Shown here: positions 44,664 to 53,715 of the stretch, piece after piece
How positions within the stretch are numbered: the first letter of the stretch is position 1
Layout of the letters: each line of letters opens with the position of its first letter
From: Epilithonimonas xixisoli
Lineage (GTDB): Bacteria > Bacteroidota > Bacteroidia > Flavobacteriales > Weeksellaceae
Assembly (NCBI RefSeq): GCF_004365655.1
Contig: NZ_SOEO01000001.1
Location: forward strand, 744,001 to 808,000
Direction of reading: 5' to 3'
Length of the DNA stretch: 64,000 bases
Made by a program: the position numbers and the translations under genes
Notes under the pieces: model-generated
Database searches by the model: none
Told to the model about the DNA's origin: nothing
The model's input: only the letters and a program-made list of their open reading frames with translations

Positions 44664-45635
44664 TTATTCATAAACTTCAGGATTCACGATGGTTGGCATT
44701 TTCTCACCTTTACTAAAAGCTACCACGTTTTCTGATGCCAATTTGGACATTCCGCTTCTGGCTTCGATAGTTGCAGAACCGATGTGTGGCAAGATGCAAA
44801 CGTTGGGAAGTTGGAGTAGTGGACTGTCACTTTCCATCGGTTCCGGATTCGTTACGTCCAAACCTGCACCCCAGATTTTTCCTGATTCTAAAGCCTCGTA
44901 CAAATCTTTTTCATTATGAAATCCACCTCTTGCGGTGTTGATGAAAATAAGATTTGGTTTCATCTTTTCGAAAGTTTCTTTGTTGAAAATATCCGCTTGT
45001 TCCAGCGTGAAATTGGCGTGAATGCTTATTACATCAGATTTCTGAACAAGTTCTTCAAAAGAAACATATTTTGCATTCAGTTCTTTCTCAGCTTCTTCAT
45101 TGTGATTTCTGTTGTGATAAATGATGTTCATTCCAAAAGCCGATTTGCATTTTTCAGCCATTTCGAAACCGATTCTTCCAAGTCCTAAAATTCCCAAAGT
45201 TTTTCCATACAATTCTTGACCGAGTTCTTCCAAAGCGTCGAAGTCTTTCCAGTTTCCTGATTTTACTTTTTCGATGTTATAATTGACTTTTCTGGAAACC
45301 ATTTGCATCAATAGAAATGCAACGTCAGAAGTAGCTCTACTCAAAACATCTGGCGTGTTTCCAACTGGGATTTTTCGTTTTGTCGCTTCTGCAATATCGA
45401 CTTGGTCAAATCCTACCGAAAATAGAGCAATCGCTTTTACATTGAGACAATTGTCGAAAAAGTCTTTGTCATATTTGTTCTTGCCGACATTCAAAATGAT
45501 GTCTGCTTTTTTACAGTTTTCCAACCATTCTTCGTGGCTTGGATTATCGTTTTCTGAAGTGATGATTTCCAGATTGTTTTCTTTTAAAATATCGATTCCG
45601 ATTTGTGGAATTCTTTTGTTGATGAATACTTTCAT
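44664..45635 (-). CDS. D-2-hydroxyacid dehydrogenase (glyoxylate/hydroxypyruvate reductase-like)
   Basis: A 323-residue enzyme. The NAD(P)-binding motif is LGILGLGRIGFEMAEKC (about residues 147-163). The catalytic Arg is in FINTARGGFHNE, the Glu in GLDVTNPEPME, and the His in ILPHIGSATIEARSGM. It is close to the D-glycerate dehydrogenase / glyoxylate reductase group. The true substrate cannot be chosen. It is distinct from SerA at 13650 although of the same superfamily. Confidence 0.88.
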   Translation of the reverse strand: MKVFINKRIPQIGIDILKENNLEIITSENDNPSHEEWLENCKKADIILNVGKNKYDKDFFDNCLNVKAIALFSVGFDQVDIAEATKRKIPVGNTPDVLSRATSDVAFLLMQMVSRKVNYNIEKVKSGNWKDFDALEELGQELYGKTLGILGLGRIGFEMAEKCKSAFGMNIIYHNRNHNEEAEKELNAKYVSFEELVQKSDVISIHANFTLEQADIFNKETFEKMKPNLIFINTARGGFHNEKDLYEALESGKIWGAGLDVTNPEPMESDSPLLQLPNVCILPHIGSATIEARSGMSKLASENVVAFSKGEKMPTIVNPEVYE

Positions 45636-45694
45636 TTCTTATTTTTTATTGATGTTCAATTTTATGTAGAAAATTTCTACTGATGAAAAAAACC

Positions 45695-45799
45695 GCAGCC
45701 CGACTTGAGCGGAAATCCTTTTTTGCTTGTACTCAATTTCTATTTAATTAAGAAAAGTTCTGCAAAAAAGATTGGGAGCGGAAGGCGGAAAAGCTGCCC
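45695..45799 (-). repeat. Interspersed repeat, copy B (inverted)
   Basis: Read on the minus strand it gives GGGCAGCTTTTCCGCC, CCCAATCTTTTTTGC, a 40-base loop, GCAAAAAAGGATTTCCG and CTCAAGTCGGGCTGC. It is the closest match to copy A (14701-14789). It lies between the hydroxyacid dehydrogenase and dedA genes. Confidence 0.85.
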
Positions 45800-45822
45800 A
45801 AATATTACTTTTTAAAATACAA

Positions 45823-45846
45823 AAACCGGAAATAGCTCTCCGGTTT
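45823..45846 (-). terminator. Terminator of dedA
   Basis: AAACCGGA (45823-45830) pairs with TCCGGTTT (45839-45846); the minus-strand T run follows. Confidence 0.75.
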
Positions 45847-45875
45847 ATATGTTGTTTTTATATTGCAATCAAAAA

Positions 45876-46553
45876 TTATTCCTGCGTTGGTCTTTCTTTG
45901 TCTTTTGTGAAAAAGAATTTGATGATAATTGGAAGTGTAGTCACCAAAACAATAATCAGAATGATGATTTCCAGTTTTTTCTTCAAATCTATTCCGAACT
46001 GATCCATAAACAATTTGTCGAGATAATGTCCCGCAAAAATCATACTGAATGACCACAAAACTGCGCCTACAACATTGTAGAGGAAGAATTTTGGTTTGTC
46101 CATCTTCACAATTCCTGCAACGATGGGAGAGAAGGTTCTCACAATCGGAAGAAATCTAGAAAGAATAACCGCAACTGCGCCGTGCTCTTCGAAGAAATCG
46201 TGCGCTTTAAAAAGGTATTTTTTCTTGAAAAAGAATGAGTCTTTTCTTTCGTACAACAATGGTCCGCTTTTGTATCCAAACCAGTAACCGATTTCGTTTC
46301 CAATGATTGCGGCAATGGCTACGGCTGTTGCCAAAATGGTTGTATCCAGAAAATCTGATCCTGTGGAACCAAATGTTGTGTCAATAATTGAAACGGCATA
46401 AATTCCCGAGATGAAAAGCAAGCTGTCGCCGGGTAAAAAGAAACCGACGAAAAGTCCTGTTTCTGCAAAAATGATGAATAAAATGAGCCAAAATCCACCC
46501 AAATGGATGTAAAATTCGGGGTTCAATAAGTCTTTCCAGCTTTGGTATTCCAT
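45876..46553 (-). CDS. DedA-family membrane protein
   Basis: A 225-residue protein with the DedA/VTT (SNARE-associated) features: FAETGLFVGFFLPGDSLLF near the N-terminus (the GFFLPGDSLL motif), IGNEIGYWFGYKSG, and HGAVAVILSRFLPIVRTFSPIVAG, the conserved F.R..P..R region. About five membrane helices. DedA proteins move undecaprenyl phosphate or other lipids across the membrane. The C-terminus is short and basic. Confidence 0.9.
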   Translation of the reverse strand: MEYQSWKDLLNPEFYIHLGGFWLILFIIFAETGLFVGFFLPGDSLLFISGIYAVSIIDTTFGSTGSDFLDTTILATAVAIAAIIGNEIGYWFGYKSGPLLYERKDSFFFKKKYLFKAHDFFEEHGAVAVILSRFLPIVRTFSPIVAGIVKMDKPKFFLYNVVGAVLWSFSMIFAGHYLDKLFMDQFGIDLKKKLEIIILIIVLVTTLPIIIKFFFTKDKERPTQE

Positions 46554-46644
46554 AAATTATAAGTCTGCGGCAAATATATTAAAAGCAATCTGAATTAATC
46601 TGTTAAAAATAAATATTTAGGATTATTTAACGTAACCACGATGT

Positions 46645-47922
46645 TTAGTCATATTTGTCGCCCCATTTATCTTTAAGTTGTTCCTTGATTTTTTTCTCCG
46701 TTGAGTTGTTAGCCGGTTCATAAAATGCAGTTCCCTTGATTTCGTCTGGCAAAAATTCCAAATCGACAAAATTTCCCTCATAAGAATGAGCGTATTGGTA
46801 ATCTTTTCCGTAGTCCAAATCCTTCATCAGTTTGGTTGGCGCATTTCTGAGATGGAGGGGAACTGGGAGATTTCCTGTTTTTTTGACGAAAGCCATCGCT
46901 TCGTTTATTGCATTGTAGGTGGAGTTGCTTTTTGGTGAAACGGCAAGGTAAACTGCGGTTTCACTTAGAATAATTCTAGCTTCCGGATTTCCGATAACGT
47001 TTATGGCTTGGAAACAATTGTTTGCCATTACCAAAGCATTCGGATTTGCCAAACCAATATCTTCGGCCGCCAAAATCATCATTCTTCGGGCAATGAATTT
47101 GATGTCTTCGCCGCCAACCAGCATTCTCGCGAGCCAATAGACGGCGCCATTTGGATCTGAGCCTCGCATCGATTTGATGAAGGCTGAGATAATGTCGTAA
47201 TGTTGTTCTCCATTTTTGTCATAGAGCGCCATATTTTCCTGCAGTACAGAAAGAACATCTTTGTCCGAAATCTTATTTTTCTTCGCAGATTTGAATTGAT
47301 TCAAAACCAACTCGATGGAATTAATCAATTTTCTTGCATCGCCTCCGGAATATTGGATGAAAGCTTGTTTCTCTTCTAATGAAAATTTGGTGTTGTAGAT
47401 TTCATTGTATTTAGAAACAGAAATGTCGGCGAGTTCTTCTAATTTTTCAAAAGTCAAAGCTTTCAAAATGTAAACCTGAGTTCTGGAAAGCAAAGCGGAA
47501 ACCACTTCGAAACTTGGATTTTCTGTGGTTGCACCAATCAATACAATCCAGCCTTTTTCCACAGCGTGTAGCAAAGAATCCTGCTGAGATTTGTTGAATC
47601 TGTGGATTTCATCAATGAACAAAATCGGACTTTTTCCAGAAAAAAGATTCTGTTTTTTAGCTTCATCTATGACGTCTCTCACATCTTTCACGCCGGCAGA
47701 AACGGCTGACAATTTATAGAATTTGCGTCCGGATTTTTCAGAAATGATTTCTGCCAAAGTGGTTTTTCCAGTTCCTGGTGGTCCCCAAAAGATGAGAGAA
47801 TTGATTGTGTCATTCTCCATCATCCGTTTTATAGTTCCAGATTTTCCTGTAAGATGTTCTTGTCCAAGGACTTCATCAAGGGTTTTGGGGCGTAGGATTT
47901 CGGCAAGTGGCGCATTATTCAT
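46645..47922 (-). CDS. rarA: Replication-associated recombination protein A (MgsA/RarA)
   Basis: A 425-residue AAA+ ATPase. Walker A is GPPGTGKTTLAEII (about residues 45-58), Walker B is LFIDEIHRFNKSQQD, sensor 1 is IGATTENPSFEV and sensor 2 is in GGDARKLINSIEL. The C-terminal MgsA tetramerisation part contains RMLVGGEDIKFIARRM and AEDIGLANPNAL. It acts at stalled replication forks. It starts with NAPLAEILRPKTLDEVLGQE, as expected. Confidence 0.95.
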   Translation of the reverse strand: MNNAPLAEILRPKTLDEVLGQEHLTGKSGTIKRMMENDTINSLIFWGPPGTGKTTLAEIISEKSGRKFYKLSAVSAGVKDVRDVIDEAKKQNLFSGKSPILFIDEIHRFNKSQQDSLLHAVEKGWIVLIGATTENPSFEVVSALLSRTQVYILKALTFEKLEELADISVSKYNEIYNTKFSLEEKQAFIQYSGGDARKLINSIELVLNQFKSAKKNKISDKDVLSVLQENMALYDKNGEQHYDIISAFIKSMRGSDPNGAVYWLARMLVGGEDIKFIARRMMILAAEDIGLANPNALVMANNCFQAINVIGNPEARIILSETAVYLAVSPKSNSTYNAINEAMAFVKKTGNLPVPLHLRNAPTKLMKDLDYGKDYQYAHSYEGNFVDLEFLPDEIKGTAFYEPANNSTEKKIKEQLKDKWGDKYD

Positions 47923-48088
47923 AATTCAAAAATACAAAGTTTCTGTTGGAATAGATGATTTTGGATTGTTTATTGATAATCAATATTTAATATTGATATG
48001 TAAATTTTAATTTGTTATATTTACAAAATAGTTATTGAGATAAGGGTTTTCTGGTTTTATTGATTTTTATAATTTAAAAAGCTTAATC

Positions 48089-48793
48089 ATGAAAATATTC
48101 AATTTTTTATCAATGACCTGCGCTTTTTTCTTTTCCGTTTCTGGTTCATCGCAGGTAGGTATTAACACTAGCAATCCGCAAGCAACATTGGATGTAAACG
48201 GAAATGTTATTATTAGAAACACGCCAGAGACGGTGGTTTTGCCTGGTTACAAACTCTTGGTTGCTAATCAAAACTCTTTTGAAGTTGGTAAAGTGGATCC
48301 TTCGCTTTTTTTTACTGGCAGTAATTCCAATATTGCAAAAGCATCCGCATCTTCTGGGGTTTCTTTGCTGGAGCTGGATCTGAGTTTGCTGTATCCCGGT
48401 TGGAATTTGCTCAAGTTTGGGAATACTGAGATCAATCCTGCATTGTTCACTTCCACAACATCGGATTTCTATTACACGGTTCCCAATAAGGGAAAATATT
48501 TCATTCATCTGAACTTTAAAATCCGAACATTATTAACTCTGGGTGTTGCTACCAATTCTCAAATAGGGATTTTGAAAACGTCTGGAAACACAACCACTTT
48601 GATAGATTCCAAACCCTTGAGTGTGATTGGATTGACTTTGGCGAACGATTCTTTTGAAACCATCCATTCAATTTACGAGTTTGAAGCTGGCGACAGAATT
48701 AGATTTGTTTTCAACCGCGGACTCTTGAATCTTGGTTTGGGTCTTCTCAATAATTCTTCCGGAACTGTTTTGCTTTATAAAATGTCGGATTGA
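48089..48793 (+). CDS. Exported surface protein, paralogue of the 37277-37978 gene
   Basis: A 234-residue exported protein (signal ending SGSSQ, then VGINTSNPQATLDVNGNVII). The head region is the same as in the paralogue: VGIN, STLDxNG, then the value region. The rest is beta-rich with PGWNLLKFGNTEINPALFTS. The two share length and layout, which suggests duplication; the identity is moderate. The function is unknown. Confidence 0.7.
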   Translation: MKIFNFLSMTCAFFFSVSGSSQVGINTSNPQATLDVNGNVIIRNTPETVVLPGYKLLVANQNSFEVGKVDPSLFFTGSNSNIAKASASSGVSLLELDLSLLYPGWNLLKFGNTEINPALFTSTTSDFYYTVPNKGKYFIHLNFKIRTLLTLGVATNSQIGILKTSGNTTTLIDSKPLSVIGLTLANDSFETIHSIYEFEAGDRIRFVFNRGLLNLGLGLLNNSSGTVLLYKMSD

Positions 48794-48837
48794 TTTTATT
48801 GTGAAATTGTCATAAAATTTAATTTTAATGAAAAAAG

Positions 48838-48879
48838 AAAAATATTTATTGTTTTTCAATAAATATTTTTTGATATTTG
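48838..48879 (+). promoter_or_regulatory. Perfect 14-bp inverted repeat overlapping a promoter
   Basis: AAAAATATTTATTG (48838-48851) is exactly complemented at 48857-48870. TTG at 48849-48851 and GATATTTG at 48872-48879 (one mismatch to TAnnTTTG) are 20 bases apart, so the repeat covers the -33 region. It is a candidate operator for the downstream regulator, or alternatively a weak terminator for the upstream gene. Confidence 0.5.
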
Positions 48880-48899
48880 CATCATTAAAAACAACAATT

Positions 48900-49436
48900 A
48901 TGTCAAAAACAAACAACTTCGTCTTTTGGGCTTTATATGTTATCGCCTGGATTATATTCGTCGGCTTGTGTATTGAAGCTGGTGGATTGATTGTGAATTT
49001 CGTTTTCCATCTTTACAACCCAGAGATTATCCAAAATCTTTATCAAAAGTTGGATTTGATGGAACTCTATAAAAGCAATAGCTCGGCTTTTTACAATGTT
49101 TATAGCTTTATTCTCATCATTTCAATTTTGAAAGCTGTTCTTTTTTATACAGTAATCAGCTTGATGCACAAAATGAATTTAACCAAACCGTTTAGTGATT
49201 TTGTGGCAAAGAAAATTTCATTAGTTAGTTATTATGCGCTTTCAATTGGATTATTGAGCTATATTGCTCAACAAGTTGTTAAAAACTTGAGTCATCGCAG
49301 TTTTGTTCCCGACAATTTAAACCAATTTTTGGGAGATAGTGAAGCGTTTATTTTTATGGGCGCTGTGATTTATATTATCGCAGAGATTTTCAAAATAGGC
49401 GTCAAGTTACAGGAAGAAAACGATTTAACAGTTTAA
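48900..49436 (+). CDS. DUF2975 membrane protein
   Basis: About 178 residues from ATG 48900 (start MSKTNNFVFWALYVIAWIIF), with four hydrophobic helices. It matches DUF2975, typically paired with a small XRE regulator. The next gene is exactly such a regulator, two bases downstream. The upstream reading-frame extension falls in the inverted repeat and promoter, so it was left out. The function of the pair is unknown. Confidence 0.85.
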   Translation: MSKTNNFVFWALYVIAWIIFVGLCIEAGGLIVNFVFHLYNPEIIQNLYQKLDLMELYKSNSSAFYNVYSFILIISILKAVLFYTVISLMHKMNLTKPFSDFVAKKISLVSYYALSIGLLSYIAQQVVKNLSHRSFVPDNLNQFLGDSEAFIFMGAVIYIIAEIFKIGVKLQEENDLTV

Positions 49437-49438
49437 TT

Positions 49439-49648
49439 ATGCCAATAATCGTAAATCTTGACGTGATGATGGCAAAGCGAAAAATGTCACTCAACGAACT
49501 TTCCGAAAAAGTAGATTTAACACTTTCGAACCTATCAATCCTGAAAACCGGAAAAGCAAAAGCTGTTCGTTTCAGTACTTTGGAAGCGATTTGTAAAGCT
49601 TTGGATTGTCAGCCAGCTGACATTTTGGAGTATCGAAAAGAAGATTAA
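49439..49648 (+). CDS. XRE-family HTH regulator (YozG-like)
   Basis: A 69-residue HTH protein. The helix-turn-helix is in MSLNELSEKVDLTLSNLSILKTGK, and the ending LEAICKALDCQPADILEYR is typical of this group. It pairs with the DUF2975 gene. Its last four bases overlap the stop of the convergent polyprenyl synthase gene. Confidence 0.9.
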   Translation: MPIIVNLDVMMAKRKMSLNELSEKVDLTLSNLSILKTGKAKAVRFSTLEAICKALDCQPADILEYRKED

Positions 49649-50622
49649 AGTTTTCTGTTGATCACGTAGTCCAGCATCAGTTTCAACGATTCTTTCGCCT
49701 CATTATCAGGAAATTCTGCTAAGATTGCCAGCGCTTTTTGCTGGTAATCTTTCATTGTTTGGATGGCATAATCCATTCCGCCGGAAGATTTCACGAACTC
49801 AACGAGTTCACGCACTTTTTTAGAATCGTTGTTATAACGCTTTATCGTTGCGAAATATTTTTTGTAATTCTCAGGACTTGCGTTTTTCAAAGTGTAAATC
49901 AATGGCAAAGTCATCTTCTGTTCCTTGATGTCAATTCCAACCGGTTTCCCAATGATATTACTTGTTTGATAATCAAAAAGGTCGTCTTTAATTTGAAAAG
50001 CCATTCCCGTGTAAGTCCCAAATTCCTGCATTTTTTTAGCAGTCGCTTCGTCCACATTGTTGGATAGAACACCAACTTCACAACACGCCGCAATCAAAGT
50101 TGCAGTTTTCTGACGGATGATTTCGTAATAAACATCCTCAGTAATATCAAGTTTTCGTGCTTTTTCAAGTTGAAGCAATTCACCTTCAGACATTTCGCGG
50201 ATCGTCCTTGCAATCACAGAAAGCAGATCATAATCCTTGTTGTCCGTAGAAAGCAAAACCGATTTTGAAAGCAAATAATCGCCCACCAAAACTGCAATTT
50301 TGTTCTTCCAAAGCGCATTGATAGAAAAGAAATTCCGACGTTTGAAACTCTCATCCACAACATCATCGTGCACCAAGGTCGCTGTATGGATTAGCTCAAT
50401 CATACTTGCGCCACGGAAGGTTTTTTCATTCACGTCGCCCACCAGTTTTGCGCACAAAAACACAAACATTGGGCGCATCTGTTTCCCTTTTGTGGTCACG
50501 ATGAAACGCGTGACTTTGTCCAATAGAGCAACATTACTTTTCATAGATTCATAAAACTTTTGCTCGAAAAGTTTCATTTCCTCAGAGATCGGCGCTTTGA
50601 TTTGTTCTACTGTATTTGCCAC
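49645..50622 (-). CDS. Polyprenyl diphosphate synthase (trans, long-chain)
   Basis: A 325-residue trans-prenyl synthase. The first Asp-rich motif is LVHDDVVDESFKRR (about residues 80-93) and the second is FQIKDDLFDYQ (about 205-215), both needed for Mg2+ and diphosphate binding. It likely makes the C35-C45 chain of menaquinone. The opening region is AAxxxG-like: KGKQMRPMFVFLCAKL. It is monocistronic here, on the minus strand. Confidence 0.93.
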   Translation of the reverse strand: MANTVEQIKAPISEEMKLFEQKFYESMKSNVALLDKVTRFIVTTKGKQMRPMFVFLCAKLVGDVNEKTFRGASMIELIHTATLVHDDVVDESFKRRNFFSINALWKNKIAVLVGDYLLSKSVLLSTDNKDYDLLSVIARTIREMSEGELLQLEKARKLDITEDVYYEIIRQKTATLIAACCEVGVLSNNVDEATAKKMQEFGTYTGMAFQIKDDLFDYQTSNIIGKPVGIDIKEQKMTLPLIYTLKNASPENYKKYFATIKRYNNDSKKVRELVEFVKSSGGMDYAIQTMKDYQQKALAILAEFPDNEAKESLKLMLDYVINRKL

Positions 50623-50685
50623 TTTTTACGTTTAGGGATTATGTTTTTTTTGGAGCAAGACGATTGCTAATTCTTTTCACTTGTT

Positions 50686-50792
50686 CAACCCGCTTTCCGT
50701 TGCAATCTTTTTTTTGAAAAAATTGTCATTCTGAGGCTCTCGAAGAACAATTTTTTCAAAAAAAAGGATTTCCACTACAATCGGGGCTATGT
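50686..50792 (+). repeat. Interspersed repeat, copy D with long perfect hairpin
   Basis: The ends match copy A (AACCCGCTTTCCGTTGCAATC at the left, AAGGATTTCCACTACAATCGG at the right, in part). The body is a perfect 19-bp hairpin: TTTTTTTTGAAAAAATTGT (50708-50726) and its complement at 50747-50765. It also includes GTCATTCTGAGG, related to the 8370 hairpin. Confidence 0.7.
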
Positions 50793-50908
50793 TGAGGATT
50801 TTTCTATCGATTGACCAAAAAAACTATTCAGCAAATATAATTAATCTAAATCGTTATCAAGAAACAAAATAAAGACTTTTAGAGCCTTTTTGATTTTAAT
50901 CACAAAAA

Positions 50909-51490
50909 CTAAACACTTTCTTTACTAATCCATTTTGTAACGTCTGGCGCAACATAATTTTTCATCATATCGATAAGTTCATCAATATCACTGCTTACCA
51001 AAACCATATCTCGATTGATTTCTTTCAAAAATCCTTTGTCAACCATTGTTTGTATGAAAGTGATTAGAGAATCGTAGAAACCATCGGTGTTTAGAATTGC
51101 AATCGGTTTTTTGTGAAGTCCCAATTGTGCCCAAGTCAACATTTCGAAAAACTCTTCCAAAGTCCCAAAACCGCCTGGCAATGCAATCACACCATCACAA
51201 AGTTCGTTCATTTTGGTTTTTCTTTCGTGCATAGTTTCTACCAAAATAAGTTCAGTCAAGTTTTCGTGAGCAATCTCCTTTGACTTTAGAAAGTTAGGTA
51301 AAACACCAATGGCTTTTCCGCCATTATTCAAAACACCGTCCGCTACAGCGCCCATCAATCCTACATTTGCGCCACCGTAAACCAATTCGATTTGATATTT
51401 TGCTAATGTTTTTCCTAATAATGTCGCTTCTGATTTGTAAATTTCTTCCGTTCCAAAACTAGATCCGCAGAAGACTGTAACTCTTTTCAT
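50909..51490 (-). CDS. LOG-family (TIGR00730) phosphoribohydrolase
   Basis: A 193-residue protein of the LOG/TIGR00730 family. The signature PGGFGTLEE is in VIALPGGFGTLEEFFE, with GGANVGLMG and the N-terminal VFCGSSFG. In plants and bacteria these enzymes release the base from nucleoside 5'-monophosphates; the substrate here is not known. It is monocistronic on the minus strand. Confidence 0.9.
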   Translation of the reverse strand: MKRVTVFCGSSFGTEEIYKSEATLLGKTLAKYQIELVYGGANVGLMGAVADGVLNNGGKAIGVLPNFLKSKEIAHENLTELILVETMHERKTKMNELCDGVIALPGGFGTLEEFFEMLTWAQLGLHKKPIAILNTDGFYDSLITFIQTMVDKGFLKEINRDMVLVSSDIDELIDMMKNYVAPDVTKWISKESV

Positions 51491-51538
51491 TTTCTATTAA
51501 AACTTGTTTCTCTTGATTTAAATAATTCTCAGAAGTAA

Positions 51539-52417
51539 TTATTGCAATTCGCTGTAAGGAACAAAATAAAGACTTTGGGGCACTTTTTTGATTTTTATAT
51601 CGAAACGTTCTCCCGAAATGTAAATTCCTTTTTCCGTTGCCGTAATTCCCTCAATTTGTCCAATATTGAAAGCTCTTCCAAGCGCATATTTTTTTAAAGG
51701 TTTATTGAAGAACAGATTTCCATTTTCATCCTTTTCGAAAATCATTAGAAAAACCCTCGCTTTCTTAGTGTAGCCAACAACGTACAATTTGTTATCGTAA
51801 AAAGAAGAATCCGTCACCACAAATCCTGTGTCAAAACTTTCCAATTTCTGAGCTGGTTGATTTTCAGATAGATTTGGATTGATGACGTAATGAGAAACAG
51901 TATTCGTAATCCATTCCTTCGTGAAAATATGAATATTTCCATCCAAGAAAATCATCGCTTCTGCATCAAAATTATTGTTGATATTCTTCGGCGTAAAATC
52001 CTCTTGTTCAGGATAATAAAATGGAATTGTTTTAATAGAATCTATAATTATTGAGTCATTCTTAAAAGGAACTTTATAAACTTTCAAATCCTTTCTCGTC
52101 CCAAGATTATTCCCAAATTCCCCGATGTAAAAATTTTCGGCATCATTCGTGATCGCTTCCCAGTCAATGTTTTTCAATCCAGTTTGAAAAGTTTTTTCGA
52201 TGTAAGAACTTTCGGGTTTTATCTCGAAAATTTCGCTCGTATTTCCGCTGTCATTGAAGGAAAATATTCTGCCATCAAACTCAGTCAATCCAGAGCTTTC
52301 TCTCAAAGAATCACTTAGAACGGCGCTTTTGTATTTTTTGAGTTTTAGTTTTTGGGTTCTCTGAGCTGAGATTTGAAAACTCAGCAGAAGAAATAAGAGA
52401 TGGAAAATCCTTTTCAT
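51539..52417 (-). CDS. Exported beta-propeller-like protein (paralogue at 62563)
   Basis: About 292 residues from ATG 52417 (MKRIFHLLFLLLSFQISAQ gives a signal peptide). The body resembles a six-bladed propeller of SdiA-regulated type: ESSGLTEFDGRIFSFNDSG, IDWEAITNDAENFYIGEFGNN and FDAEAMIFLDGNIHIFTKE. It shares the DWE, GEFGNN and YYPEQ motifs with the gene at 62563. An upstream ATG at 52519 would overlap rlmN by 34 bases and destroy the signal peptide. The function is unknown. Confidence 0.75.
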   Translation of the reverse strand: MKRIFHLLFLLLSFQISAQRTQKLKLKKYKSAVLSDSLRESSGLTEFDGRIFSFNDSGNTSEIFEIKPESSYIEKTFQTGLKNIDWEAITNDAENFYIGEFGNNLGTRKDLKVYKVPFKNDSIIIDSIKTIPFYYPEQEDFTPKNINNNFDAEAMIFLDGNIHIFTKEWITNTVSHYVINPNLSENQPAQKLESFDTGFVVTDSSFYDNKLYVVGYTKKARVFLMIFEKDENGNLFFNKPLKKYALGRAFNIGQIEGITATEKGIYISGERFDIKIKKVPQSLYFVPYSELQ

Positions 52418-52485
52418 ATTTCGTAAAAATAAGAATTGATTTTTTGAAGAGGAAATTTGATGGATTAAAATTTTGTTAAGGAAGA

Positions 52486-53520
52486 TTACTCCGCAGATTT
52501 GTTCGCCAATTGTCCACAAGCGGCGTCAATATCGCCACCACGGCTTTTTCTGACCATAATTGTGATGCCGGCTTTTTCCAATTCACGGACGTATTTTTCT
52601 TCCGCCTCAATACTTCTGTGGTCAAATTTTCCTTCGCCAATCGGATTGTACTGGATTAGGTTGACTTTGCTTGGAACTTGACGGCAATATCTGATCAAGG
52701 CTTTGATATCTTCGTCTCCATCGTTGATGCCTTTCCAAACGCAATATTCGAAAGTAATTGGCGAACCGGTTTTTTGATACCAATATTGAAGCGAATCCAT
52801 AATGTCCGTCAAAGGAAATTTCTCTGAAAATGGCATAATATCATTTCGTTTATGCTCGATTGCGGAATGAAGAGAAAGTGCCAATTTGACTTTAATTTCT
52901 TCATCGGCCAGCATTTTTATCATCTTCGGAATTCCGGATGTGGAAACGGTAATTCTTCTCGGCGACATTCCAAGACCTTCCGGTTTTGTGATTTTATGAA
53001 TGGCCTCGACAACGTTTTTGTAATTCATCATCGGTTCGCCCATTCCCATAAACACAATGTTCGTCAATGGTCTGTCAAAATATTCTTTGCTCTGTCTATC
53101 GATTAAGGCAACTTGATCCACGATTTCTGCGACTTCCAGATTCCGCATTCTTTTGAGTTTTGCCGTTGCGCAGAATTCGCAGTTCAAAGAACAGCCGACT
53201 TGTGAAGAAACGCAGGCTGTACTTCTAGATTCAGTGGGAATCAAAACAGATTCTACCATCAATCCATCGTGTAATTTCACACCGTTTTTGATAGTTCCGT
53301 CTGTTGATTTCTGCAACAGGTCGATAGAGATTGGATTGATGAAAAAATCACGCGTCAGATTTTCTCTCAACTCTTTGGAAAGATTCGTCATCTCATCAAA
53401 GGAATGCATATTCTTGCTCCAAAGCCAATCATAGACTTGTTTCGCACGGAATGGTTTTTCGCCGATCGTGCCAAAATAGTCTTTAAGTTGTTCAAGGGAA
53501 AGTGCGCGGATGTCCTTCAA
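52486..53520 (-). CDS. rlmN: 23S rRNA (A2503-C2)/tRNA (A37) methyltransferase RlmN
   Basis: A radical-SAM enzyme. The radical-SAM Cys motif CEFCATAKL is clear, with the additional catalytic Cys regions (SSQVGCSLNCEF, and late GGDIDAACGQL). It should methylate A2503 of 23S rRNA and A37 of tRNA. The first 31 codons of the longest frame are not typical; a -7 box (TATCTTTG, complement of 53539-53546) lies there. The TTG at 53520, giving MKDIRALSLEQ, fits the usual family start. Confidence 0.9.
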   Translation of the reverse strand: MKDIRALSLEQLKDYFGTIGEKPFRAKQVYDWLWSKNMHSFDEMTNLSKELRENLTRDFFINPISIDLLQKSTDGTIKNGVKLHDGLMVESVLIPTESRSTACVSSQVGCSLNCEFCATAKLKRMRNLEVAEIVDQVALIDRQSKEYFDRPLTNIVFMGMGEPMMNYKNVVEAIHKITKPEGLGMSPRRITVSTSGIPKMIKMLADEEIKVKLALSLHSAIEHKRNDIMPFSEKFPLTDIMDSLQYWYQKTGSPITFEYCVWKGINDGDEDIKALIRYCRQVPSKVNLIQYNPIGEGKFDHRSIEAEEKYVRELEKAGITIMVRKSRGGDIDAACGQLANKSAE

Positions 53521-53715
53521 TGTCTGAGAATTTTTTTGCAAAGATAAGGTTTTTTGGATGAAGATTTTGGCGTGGGAGAGTGAGAACGTTATTATGACAT
53601 TTGATGAAATCAATTATTATTAATTTTCAATCCATTAATTTTTAAAGTAATTTTGCACTTTCATCGACTTTAATATTAACTCGATAATATTTTTTATTTG
53701 CCAGAACTTTACCCA

